A stretch of DNA of 64,000 nt from Strongylocentrotus droebachiensis (lineage: Eukaryota > Echinodermata > Echinoidea > Camarodonta > Strongylocentrotidae). How positions within the stretch are numbered: the first letter of the stretch is position 1; the number at the start of each line of letters is the position of its first letter. Made by a program: the position numbers and the translations under genes. Below are positions 38,213-50,700 of this stretch, one piece after another. The stretch covers positions 1-64,000 of the forward strand of contig JAVYIG010005299.1 of the NCBI GenBank assembly GCA_035222895.1, written 5' to 3'. The notes beneath the pieces were generated by a model that saw only the letters and a program-made list of their open reading frames with translations, was not told the DNA's origin and searched no databases.

Positions 38213-38340
38213 AGGGGAAGTCCACCCTGATATTAGGTTGGTTTGAACTTGAAAAGCAGAAAAATGAAGAAAGAAAATAGTGAAAGTTTGAGCAATATCT
38301 GATCAAATGTAGGAAATTTATAATTTCTTTCAATCATTTT
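38211..38340 (+). mobile_element. Single end of an AAAGGGGAAGTCCACC-type repeat
   Basis: TAAAGGGGAAGTCCACCCTG resembles the ends of the TTAA-flanked element at 54451 (AAGTCCACTC), and the following AAAGTTTGAGCAATATCTGA parallels AAAGTTTGAGCAAAATCGGA there. No matching right end was found, so this is a truncated copy about 560 bp upstream of the kinesin ATG. Confidence 0.55.
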
Positions 38341-38525
38341 CTTTGCTACGCTGATCAGCGTTAAAATCAAATTTCCCAGAACTTGAAACTTTACACAATT
38401 AGCATCAATATAACAGTAATGATCTGGAACGAAAGATATCTAGAACCATTTTCAATAACGTCATCTTATTTCATGAATACAATGTAATTCTAAACGAAAA
38501 CAATGAAGAGACAAAAGTTATACTG

Positions 38526-38775
38526 TCATTTGCCGAAAGAGGGCTTGTAAGAATTCATCTCGCTCTCGCATCGAGGGTAATCCGAGGCACTCTTCCAGCT
38601 CCAGAGCTCCGGACGTATCCATCCAGCACAGCGCGGCGCCACGAAATATTCCATAAATTGTATCGATAGCGTGTATGTGATTGGAATAGGAGCCCAACTG
38701 CTTTCGGACCTCAAGCTAACATGGATACATATATTGGATATTTACTAAAATGTCAAGTTATCGCTTAACATTGAT
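38526..38775 (+). promoter_or_regulatory. Probable promoter/5' UTR region of the kinesin gene
   Basis: The 250 bp before the kinesin ATG is richer in G+C and CpG (CTCGCTCTCGCATCGAGG, CAGCGCGGCGCC) than its surroundings. No TATA box is evident close to the start. The assignment rests on position and composition only. Confidence 0.4.
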
Positions 38776-41700
38776 ATGGCGAACGTAAAAGTAGCCGTCC
38801 GTGTACGGCCTATTTGTAAAAGGTATAATATTATGACTTTGTTTTTGATATTCGAGATGATGCTTCTGTGAGGGCTTAGATACGGTGTGTGAGCATGTAG
38901 TACCGCCAGCGATACGGCGGAATCTCATGTGGTTGACCGTGTGATCCCCCGCCAGCTGGGGCCAGTTCATTGATGCATTGTTGTTTAATATGTGAAGATT
39001 GACACATGCTCCTTTTTGTGTTTCGTGATGTGGAGTAAGAAAAAATGGATTGCAGAAACTTTGAACCAGAGCCCAAATCGATTTTTATTAGATTAAATTT
39101 GCTTTTCTAGTTCTTTATGAGGTTGAGGAATGTGAAGATACAAAAAAAAAAAAAAGGGGGGGGGGGGATCACATACTTTTTTTGGAAATATTTCAGTATT
39201 CTGATAATTAGTTAGTCTTTAGTGTACTTTTTGATCTTCAAATTTGATTGGAAGTTGTTCTTTACTAATGTTATTTTCTCTTGAATTTCAATCTCAAAGC
39301 ATCATTGAAGACTTGTACATTCTACCTTTATTTACATTGACAGTTTTCACAGGAATCTTCTTCAAGATAGTCTGCCTCTTTCAATACTGAAGATTCTTGC
39401 AGATGCTGTATATACTTGTATATACTCATATATACTTTAGCCATTCAGCCAAAGACTCATATTGTCATATTTTCTACTGTAATCTAAATTGGCTCAAAAT
39501 TATATTTAATATTTATTTTATATTTTTTCATTTAATACTAATACATGTATGTACTGGTATGTTTTTATTTAAATCTCAGTTATTGTACAAAATCAAAATT
39601 CAGTTTTTATGACTGCAATGATTTAAAAAATCAACAAACCATCTCAATTAAAAGAAAAAAAATCATTTCAATTCAATGATTTCAGTTGTGTGAGTGGATG
39701 CCAGATAAGTTTGATAAAGATTTTTCAAAAGAATTTCAAAAGAATAATTGTAGTTGATGATGTTACAGTAGTTTGCAGTTTGTTGAAAACTTCAACAAAA
39801 TTAAATCTTGAACTCTTTTTGATATATAAACATTTTATGATTAAAAGAAAATACATACTTACCAAACTATGTGTGGTCTCTGGCACCAGTGGAAGAGATA
39901 ATAAGGGGGATGCACAACTGCCCCATATGAAACCTTTTGGTCATAGAAGACTTAAGTCACTTAACAGTATAAAAATGTTCCATCTTAAAATGTACATGTA
40001 GATGTGCCACAGTTTACACTTCAAAACATGGCTGGTCAACCATTAAATTTGGGCTGAATACAGTGATATCAGCAGTTGTCTTTTACTTGCTCTTAATATT
40101 ACAACTTTACAAGGGTTTAGATGGAAACCGGAATAAGATTACATTTTTGCCAGTTCACCAAATAATTTTAAAAGTGGTTTGTATATCCAACACTAATCTG
40201 ATAAATTCCTATTTCCTAAAGAAGTTTTCATTCTTAGATTTTGTCAAAATTACATTTTACTAGCATTCAAAAGAATTTTAGCTTTTCTATTGTATCTAGT
40301 AGATACAATAGAAAAGCTAAAATACTTGTGAATGCATCTTTAAAGATTTATTGTTGGACTGTTATCATCTTAAAGCAGTATGTTTAAGAGAATATGGTAC
40401 CTCTACTTTCCCAACGAGGTGTGGTGTAATATGTTTATTCAATACCAAGTGTAATTGTATAAAAATCAATTTTCAATGTCTCTATCTTTTAACGTTATTT
40501 TAAAACACACTTTTGTTTGTTTTCTTTGCAGAGAGGAAGATGCAAAGGCCACAGTAGTTGTGAACGAGTACCAGGAAAATGTGTTAGGTGTTGCTAATCC
40601 TAAGGTAATGTTCATGCATTTTGATACTTAATTAGTGGAAATAGGCTTGAATAAAGACAAAAAGTTTAATCTATAAATTCTGTATTTTGATTTAGAAGTG
40701 AGATGGGATTGGGAAAAAACTGTCCACAAATGTAATTGTAGCCAATTGTTTAAATGTATGATTTACTTTAAATGTTTATGTAGAACAAAAAGAGAGGAAA
40801 AAATGTAATGTGTTTGAAAGAAATTCAGAAAAGCAGGCACTTTAATATTTCTGTGTCCTATCCATGCATATAGATGCCACACATATACATTGTAGAAAGA
40901 ATTATAATGCTCTTTCAAGAAAATTTAGATTACATAAAATTGAGCAATTTACTAGGAATGTTTGCTTTGTCGTGACTCGTGACCACCAATAATATCAGGT
41001 ATTCATTCATATCGCTACTCCATCATGCTCTGAATATGTCTATGAGCCGTAGTCCACAAATATAAGGGCACCCTGTGTGTTCACAAGCTCTTGGCTTTCA
41101 CTCCTACCCATTCCAGTAATTTTGTCTTCTAATTAGATTCCCTAAAAATCAGGGGCAATATGGCATAACCATCCACATGGTCCCTAAGAATTCTTCTCAA
41201 GCCAGGTACGGGTCTGGTGAATAGTACACACCGATTGCCAAACAATCAATTTGATATGCAGCGTGCGGCTAGGAAATCAAATTTATTGGGTCTTCATAGG
41301 TAGGAATTTGGTGTCATTGTGCTTGTCCCCGTCTGTTTGCTTCCGAGATGCGGGCTGAATATAGAATGTAAATAGCAACAGTGCATTCCTAAATTGAGGT
41401 AGAAATGGACCTCCCTAGGTCCTTGGCAATAAATTATGGAAAGAGTCTGCAAGAGTCTGCCTAGCAGCATCTTGAGATTTAGATATGATTTTGCAAAATT
41501 TCATTTATTAAGCCTTTAAGGACATTTTTTTCATTGTGCAAACAAGCAACCACCCTCCATAGAGGTTGGGTATATATATTATGTATAGTCTCAAAAAGGA
41601 AAGGTTTGTGGATAAATGACATATCAGTTTTCAAACACCATTTAAAGTGAATTTTAACATTTCATTTTCCAACTAGAATGAAATTAATTTCACAATTAAT

Positions 41701-44700
41701 ATTGAGGAAATCAATACTTTAAAAATTTGTCTCAGTATGCCACAGAATATAAAGCAGAAAAGCCAGAAATAAGATGTAGACTTTGTCCTTGTGCTAATTT
41801 GTTTGCTGTAAACTAGAAAAGATGATTTACAATGTAAGAAACACGTTTATGCTTTGCCCATTTGACCATCAATCAGGAGTGAACATAAATACCATTATGT
41901 AGAAATAAAATAAATAACATTAATGAACTATTATTGTCTAGTTTGCTTGTACTTCCTTTCATTTCAGTGCCATAATGCTTATCTTTTGTAAAGATGTTTC
42001 ATCAATTCAACAACAGAATATAATAAAATCATCATCGTTTTTATGTTTTATGTTACAAATAAATTTACATTTTTTAAACTGAAAATTGCTTCCTTTTTTC
42101 AGATCGAGGGCATTGAAGGATCCAGTGACCACCGGGACCGTATCAAGCACTTCTCATTTGATTACTGTTACTTCTCTCTTGATAAAACTGCTCCAAATTA
42201 CGCCTCACAGCAGACGGTAAGTCGCTTTGTCACCGTTGCCCTTTTAAAGTTTAAAAGGATTTTGAAGATGTCTTATCTTATCTTTGAAATGTCCTGTAGC
42301 ATATAAATGTATTCGTACATTTTGTCACATTGCCCTTTGATTAATGTGAGAAATGTTATGAAGATGTATCTCATCTTGTTTGAAATTTATGCTATATTGC
42401 CAAGTTTTGTCACATTGGTCTTGTGATGGGAAAAACAGTCACCGAGTCTTATCCCAGGAGCATATTTTCAAATACCAGGAGCATACACATGTACATGTAC
42501 TGTAATAATGTTGTGTAATATATTTTTCACATCTAGACAATACTCTGTCCTTTCTAAATTTCTACCCAGCCCAAAAAGCAATTACTTAATAATGTTTTAA
42601 AAGTGTTTAAAAGGTTTCTGAGTTGTTTGATGTACGTAGGCCTGCATAGAAATACAGGTACACATACAGTACATCGTCGCTGTTTTCACGAAGTGACGGT
42701 AGTGAAAAAAAATTGCATTCACTTTGCATTACGATTTTCCTCACTACCGTCACTTCGTGAAAACAAGGACGACATGTACATGTATATAAAATGAGTACTG
42801 GTAATGAAAGAACAAAATTGCAGTAATAGAACTCATAAAATGTGTAGACTACCCCTACATGTACATTTGTGTAGGTTTGATGTCTGTTGCAATTACTGCT
42901 ATCCCTACGCAATAGACAACCAGAACCTGAACCTGCCTGTAGCACATTGCCACATCAAGGCATATGCAGGCAGATGCAAGGGATGAAATTCACAGTCATT
43001 ATAAAACTATTGTCTAACTTAATTGTTCCCAGGACAAAGCTACTTCACTTTACCACTTCACTTTTATACCATTGACAGCTTTACAAATGACAGGAAATGT
43101 GCAGAATAATTATAAGAGAGTCATTGACCGCATCCAATTTTTTTTCCATGTCTGACAGACGAATGGTTTTGATGAATACTAGATTCTTTCATAGAATTCC
43201 ATCCGTAAATTGTTTTATTGATTTCTGTATGATACCGTTTGTATGCTTTTTGAGTTGTATTCTCTGTTATTTCATTCAGCCACAAACTATATTTTGTAAA
43301 TGTAGTTTGATTTGAGAAAATTAATTCTTTTCTCTTTAAGATGGTATAATGAAGAAAACCTGAAAACAATAATAATTTACAAGATTGTGCATGCAAGTTT
43401 ACATTATGCGCAATTCACATTGCACAGAAAAACCCATCATCTACAGTTTACATGAATACACAATATATTTTAAAGAATATTACAAACAATGAACTACTTA
43501 TGATAACAGTACAACAGTACAGCAGTAGGCCTAAGTGATTATTTAAAGTGGAAATTAAGTAATATTCATATTTCAGAATTAATTTTCTGCAACACTTTGT
43601 ACTTAAAATTTAATGTTTACCGCTTAGAAATTCTTATCACATAAAAATTTCACCCTAAACCCTTATCTTTCACATACTTTTTTAGTAAATTGTATCAGGA
43701 TTGTGTATCAGCGAGCCTTCCCCCTTTTGAACCTCCCTCGAAAGATCCTGTTATAAATGCATAGCAAGTAATTGGATTAGAAACCTTTTATCCCTAAGTA
43801 ACCTGGAGCGCATGTGCTATGCGTTTGACTTACACATTTTCTATGTTCTAAAAGGATTTATGACAGGAACTTATGAAATTCTGCATTAAAAGGATCTTAG
43901 GTTTGTGTTGTACAAAGGATGTTTTTATAATTTTAAGTGTATTATTTCAATTTAATTTCAATCTCAAACTCACTTTCAATTTATTTCATGCATTAAAAGA
44001 TGTAACAAAATAGAGGTACACATATACAAATACTGTAGGTACCTTCTGATTAGAAAACAACAACTGAATATTGTACAGTTTTAAAATGAGTTCAGATTAT
44101 TTCATATTTCTGCCAGAAATTTGAAGTAATAGAGTTTTGTTGTCAAAGAAAGGAGAAGAGTGATTGTGTCAGTATGTAGCTCAACAGCTGAATTCAAACA
44201 AAGCTGCATACATCTCAAGGCCTATGAAAAATTGAAATGTATGACGGCACACGCGGTTACAACACGTTTCTAAATTTGCTCCAGGCTAGTACCCATCAAT
44301 GTACAGTCCATCTTTTTTTTGTCTTGGCGGTTACTTCAGGCAGCTGCCCTTAAATTGAGCTCACCCGGGCACACACGATGGGTAGAAAGTCAATCATCCC
44401 CGACCAAGCATCGCATCACAAAACAGATGTGTGAAAAGATGGGATAGCGATGAAGAAAATATGCGGAACAAGGGGAGGGGTCTCTTGGGTATGCGGTGTA
44501 ACAAATTACCCATCGGTTGTCCCCCTTGGGGATCTTTGGCGATTTTGGTGCTGGAAATAGCACCTTGAAAGAGAGGGAGATGGAGAAGGAATAGAGGTAC
44601 AATACAGGTACATGTACACAGGAGTAAAGAGCTAGATGAAGAATGTTTTAAAAAGGCTTTGGAAAACTAAAAGGAAACCGTGTCTCTGGCTAGAAAACAA

Positions 44701-47700
44701 AAACATTTTTGAAGAAGTGCTGCAAGAAATCTCAAGTTTTCTAAATTACTACAAGAAATCTCCCAAATGTGTTCACTGATTCAGATAGAATGGAAGAGAT
44801 TGAAGAAGAGAAATGAAGGCAGGCATACTGTACTGTACATGTATATTGTAGATCAAGAAAATAAGAAATTTGCAAACTTAAACACGGAGAAAAGTAGTGG
44901 AAAGTGGGGAGAGAAGGAGAAAGAGGGATATATAATAATTTAATGTAATGTAGAGAACTCTCTATTTCAATTGTTTAATTAGAGAGAGAGAGAGAGAGAG
45001 AGAGAAGTGAGTAAAATGGAGAAATAGATAATAGAGAAAAACAGAATAATGGAAGAGACGCCTAGAGAAGGAGATATACATTTAGATGATATTTACAGTA
45101 GACCTCAATTAAGGTAAGAATGGGATTCAGAAGATTTTTAAATGGTGAGGGAAAAACAAATATATATATTTATATAGTATAAACACATGTGTAGAGAGAG
45201 AGAGAGAAAACAGTAAGAATGGGAAAGATAGAGAAGAGAGAACCTTAAATGGAAACTAGCCATCACGAAAATCCCATCAGCAACCAAATATGGAGAGAAT
45301 TCTGTCTGGCTGGGATGCTGTCAAAAACTCCTTTATTGGAAAGTATACCGTAGTACATGTAGGCCAACTGGGAAAGCATTTTACTCTGGGGATGGAATTG
45401 AGATTTTCCCTTGAATGCATGAATCAGACAAAATCTCTTTACCTTGAAGTGCACAATTCGTCCTTGTTTTCACGAAGTGACGGTATAGTGAGGAAAATCT
45501 TAACGCAAAGTGAATGCAATTTTTTTTCACTACCGTCACTTCGTGAAAACAGCGACGAATTGATTCTATTTCCAATTGTATTTGAGACCTGGATCCTTGT
45601 AAGATATGAGTATGAAATGTTTATTTTTAGTATCAAAACATCTTTGAAGGAATGAGTCAGTAGCAAGTAGATCAGAGGATAGCTCCTTGGTGAGATTTTC
45701 CTTCATAATTAGGCATTTATTATAAATCAAGGAGATTACAAATCTCTCAAATTTGGCTACTTTCTTTTTTGCTTTTTACTTAAACTACATGTACATGTAC
45801 ATGTGGACAATATTTGTTTCATGATATGATGATCCTTAATGGAACTTCATTTGTTTTCAGGTGCTAGTGTTCTGCAGTTTTGATCAAACTTAAAGGGATG
45901 ATTTTGTGACTTGCTTTCAGAGTGTTTCCTAGAGAAATTCACAATTTCTCTGAGTAGAACAAGAACAAATGTTTACAAAGAAGCAAAATTAATACAACGC
46001 ATTTTACAGAACTGCAAATTGAGTACCGGTACTTTATAGTAATTTGTCTAATATTCACCACATAAATATACATTGTAACTTTAAACATCCGATTGGTCAC
46101 TAATGAGCATTTACATGTAGTCTGTAATTGCTGCATTTTCAAATTTATTGACATTCCCAAGGGATGTCACAGACAGGGATATATTTTAATGAGTAGCCAG
46201 ATTCCATAATTACCTAATTGTCCTTGAATCAGACAAAATACATGTATATAATTACAAGAAGTTGTGTTTCCATCCGATCAAAATGTAGAGGGTTTTTGAT
46301 AAAGAGAAACTTGTCAGAAGTGCCCTTGGATGCTGACCAGTTCCTTGATTACACACTTGTATATATATGTGTCAGTCCCTTTATGACAATTTACAGAGAG
46401 GTCCTGTGTGTGTAGGCTGTTTCTATTAGGCCTAGGGTAATAGACAAGATTTAGGCCTTACAATACAATCACACATTGAATCCCAAGGTTTTGATTATAA
46501 ATACCTTGCGTATAAACATCGCGTATTGTGCGCCTCTTTGGCACCAACAATACCTGTCCCATTCATACCTTTGTGGGACCGGGTAGGACATTGTCCTTTG
46601 AGTGGAAGGGGCACATCAAATATGGATGAGCCCCTGAAGTAAGACACCATGCAGTGATGGTGTGGAGTCTTCAAGGGGGCTTTTGTCACCATCGGTCAGC
46701 CATCGGTCAGTCATCATCTCGAGGGGTGTCATTCTGCTCCGTCAGGCCGCATCCATTGAGGCAGACGTCCATCCCATCGTATCATAGTAGAACACTGTAT
46801 TGATTTAGAACGGTCAGTTGGCCGTTTACAGAATGAAACCGATTGGGAGGGTCAGCCAAGGGCCATTGTGTTTCCCAGATGCCCGGAGGCTGAGTCAAGT
46901 GAAAGTTGATACATGCTGCCTATTGAAAATTTTGACTGTAATTGTGGACACGCCAAAGGACAAAGGCTTGGCTTGGCCTGATCTGTATTTTTAAGCGGAA
47001 AGTCAGAAGCTATTTTGATACTTGTAAACATAATTTCCTGCAATTTCCTCACACAATAGACATTACTGGTCAGATGTCATGATGAAAAGGAATTTGATAG
47101 CTTCATTTACATAATATTAACTACTTCCATTCAATGAATGAAAAACTGGAATAGAAATGATGATGCATAATATTCAGTAGACTATTCGGGGTAGTAACAT
47201 TTACACAACATTTAGAACAACCTTTATACATATATGCACATACGGTTGCAGAATGAATGAATGAATGAGCAGGTATTTGAGCAAAATATATTCGTGAGTA
47301 AGAATAGTAAAATTACCAGTGAAAAAAATACACGAGGGCTCGGGGCGAAATAGCCCCCGAAATGCCCGAAAGAGCCCCTGAAAGTCAGAAGAGAGCCCCT
47401 GTAAATTTGCATTTAAAGTTCAATGCAAAACAAATTTTAGAGTGTTATTTTCATGCAGGCAAGCTTGAAAAGGAGCCCCCGAAAAATAAATATTAATTTT
47501 TTCCCTGAAAATTACGATACATGTATATCATGATTTCTACATATATTTTAGTCACTAAAAATCAATGTGTTGCTTCTACAGTATAGTACTTTACATGTAG
47601 TTTTGTTCCAGATAAACATAAACAAGTATGTACTTTATTAGCATTGAGCTTTTTACTGAAGGCCGTGTCTTGTCTCAATTAAAACAAATGATCAATAATT

Positions 47701-50700
47701 ATTGACTAAATAAATGCAGAGTTCTAAGTACTGAATGAATGCGTGACCGTGAAAGGTGTGCAGAGAGAGTAAAATGGATCATTGAGTACAATATACATGT
47801 ACAGTACACAGTGTGTACAGTGTCTACATAAGCCCATTGTATACACTGTGCATTGTACAAATACATTAAACAAAAACATTTACTGTTGATATATACCCAC
47901 TTACCCAGTATATATTTTGTTTAACATTTTCTGAAACCAATCAAATGCATATTAATTCTCAATCATTTGTCATTATTTCGGTGCACTGCATTGCTGATTG
48001 CTGCATGAATGATTGTATGGACACCAAATGTAGAAATGTGCGTGTTTTACACACTGGTCAAATGACTGTTGAAACTGGAAAGATCATCAATTATTAATAT
48101 AAGTGTTTGTCTTGTTGAAATTGGAGCACAGGGTGGAAAATATTATACAAATAATGAATGGTTATGAGTTCAATAGTGCGAATATTTTCATGAGTTGAAA
48201 GATTAACATTCTATTTCAACGAATGAAAATATTTGCACTATTAAACGAATGAAAAAACATTCATTATTTGTTTTATACATCATCGAAGAAGATCTAATAG
48301 AACGTTAATCAACAAATTATGCTTTACTCCTTATATTAAAGATAAATTAAAGTTGGAGTCAAGCCTTCTCGATTACATTCAGATTGCCTACGCGTCAGAT
48401 ACACGCAGGGATACGTGCACGGCAGAGAGGTACGCAGTCTGCATATAACCAAAAATGCACGGCGCATATAACCAAAAATGCATACCTGTGCAATATAACA
48501 TCTATTGAATATCATGTGACCAACAATCCTCCAATCAAATGTCAAGGATCCACGTAGGTGTTGTATAAAAGATGATAACTATACATTACATGTACACAGA
48601 ACTTGATTTATGGGGGCTCACGCTTGGCACACTGCATGTATTATTTGAGATTACTGTACCTACATGTATTGTAATCCTATATTGTATGATGTATCAAATA
48701 TAGATTTTGTTAAAATGGTTACATTCCTTGCATTTTGATGCACACTCTTATTTGCTTCACCGGATATTTGTGCAGGATATTCCTCACCAATTGTAAATCT
48801 ACACAACAATGCCATCAGCATATTCTTGACTTGAATCCTGGACAAATTGATGAGGATTTATGTCCTTGCCATTTATCGATAACAAGGTTTTATTGACTGT
48901 GAGTTCACAGGAAGATGAAATTGTCCTTTCTCCCCGGAGCTAAACGGAAACCGGAGAATATCCAGTAACTCCTTTCAAGGTTTGATAAAATGCACTCGGC
49001 AAGTGAGCATATATTTCATATTTGGGTCTAAATTGAAAGCTAATTAATCTTGACATATTTAGGGAAGCTGCATTGAATTAGCATTGTGTTTGAATGTCAT
49101 TGCCCTTCCAGCAATGATGGCTTTCTAAAATTGGATTATTAAAAGTGCAAAGCTCTAGGCTAGTTATAAAAATAGTCCTGTGTTGATGAAGTACAGTGTA
49201 TTCTGCAATATGTAAGTGAGTGCTATTCAATATATAGTACAGTATAACCCTTTATTAGTGGACAACATAGACAAAGATGGTGCATTATTTTAAAAGTGAT
49301 AATAAAAAACTATCTATTAGGTTTATACAAAAAACTTAAAGATAAATAGATAAAAAGAAAGAGATTAAATGAGAGAGAAAGAGAGAGAGAGAGGGGGGGA
49401 GAGAGAGCGAGAGTGTGAGAAAGAAAGAGAGAGAAAGAGAGAAATAGTCTTTAGTCCTATAGTTCTAGTGGTTCTACATGTTTGTCAATTTTTAAACATT
49501 GTTAATTATGAATCATAACTTTACATGTTATCATGCATTTTAAAGTGAAAATAAAATCTTTTCATATAAGTTTTGAATGTTTCTAAACTACATGTACTGG
49601 TATATAAACTTATCATCTGCTTATATAGGGCCAGAATGACATTACATTGTAACCCATATGTTTGACATAAAGTTCTACTCCTCATTGGCTCCCAAGAGAT
49701 GATAACATCCATGTTCACATGTCCAAGTTATGAAATTACTGACTCATCCCTGCCCTTGTAAAAGCATCATGGTTCATCCTCTAATTTTAGACGAAGAGAA
49801 ATATGGGCTTTCAAGCATCCATCTCTTTTCAGTAAAGGGGAATCCGAAAAACAGTGCTCTATATCATACTTTATCTCATCCCGATCCCGAGTTGCCTTTG
49901 ATGTATGAGAAGGCTGAGATAGGGTGATGTCTGACGAGTTTGGGATTGAGTTTAGCGAAATTAGATGAAGATGTACACGCCTAATGGAATTAGTGAGTGA
50001 TGGGAGTAGCAGGATTTTTGTTCCTGTCCTCATGGCCTATTTTGGGGTATGATGTCACTTTTATGTTCTGGCATGATCGTAAATGTAGGCCTTCTTGTGA
50101 AAACTGTTTTTTACATTATTAGTCACTTCAGAGAAAGATTCTGTAAAAGTTTTATATAACACATGATAATGAATCATAGCATCAGCCTTACACCTGTATA
50201 ATGTTTTAAGAATTAGTCATAGTTTCGAAACAACCCCCGAAAAAAAGTACAAGATAAAATAAGTAAATTAAATTTGTAGGGGAAAACTTTAAAACTAAAT
50301 GATGTTCATGAATAGAGAAGATCAAACAAATTGAGATAAACAGAGAGAATTAGAAAGGGAGAGATTGATAGAAAGGTACAAAGAGGAGAGGGAGGGGAGA
50401 GGGGAATGGGGAGAGGGGGGAAGGGAGAAGAGGGAGTAGAGAGGATGATGAGGCATACAGGCTGTAGAGGAAGATATACATGTATAATAAGAGAGAGATA
50501 AAAAAAAAAAATTAAAGGGAGAGAGGTGGAGAAAGAAAAACTCTTTACAAAGTATTTGTAACAAGGAGAGAGGTAAGATAGAAGAGGAGAGAAAGAGAGA
50601 AAAGATGAGAGAGAGAGAGAGAGAGAGGGGGATAAGAGAGAGAAGAGAAGAGAAGAGAATGGACGGGAGAAGCAAGCACATTTGACAATCAAAGCAGTAC

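Larger units (their letters stand above)
35712..38525. other. Intergenic region between COG2 and the kinesin gene
   Basis: Apart from the microsatellites, poly-C runs (36881-36900, 37061-37076, 37178-37192), a hAT MITE and a SINE, no gene was seen. The missing first exon and promoter of COG2 should lie here or between 33143 and 33581; I could not place them. Confidence 0.5.

Noticed and set aside
42607-42945. Frames sharing residues with frames at 45439-45666, possible small gene family
   Set aside because: The shared part is only the palindromic MITE translated in several frames.
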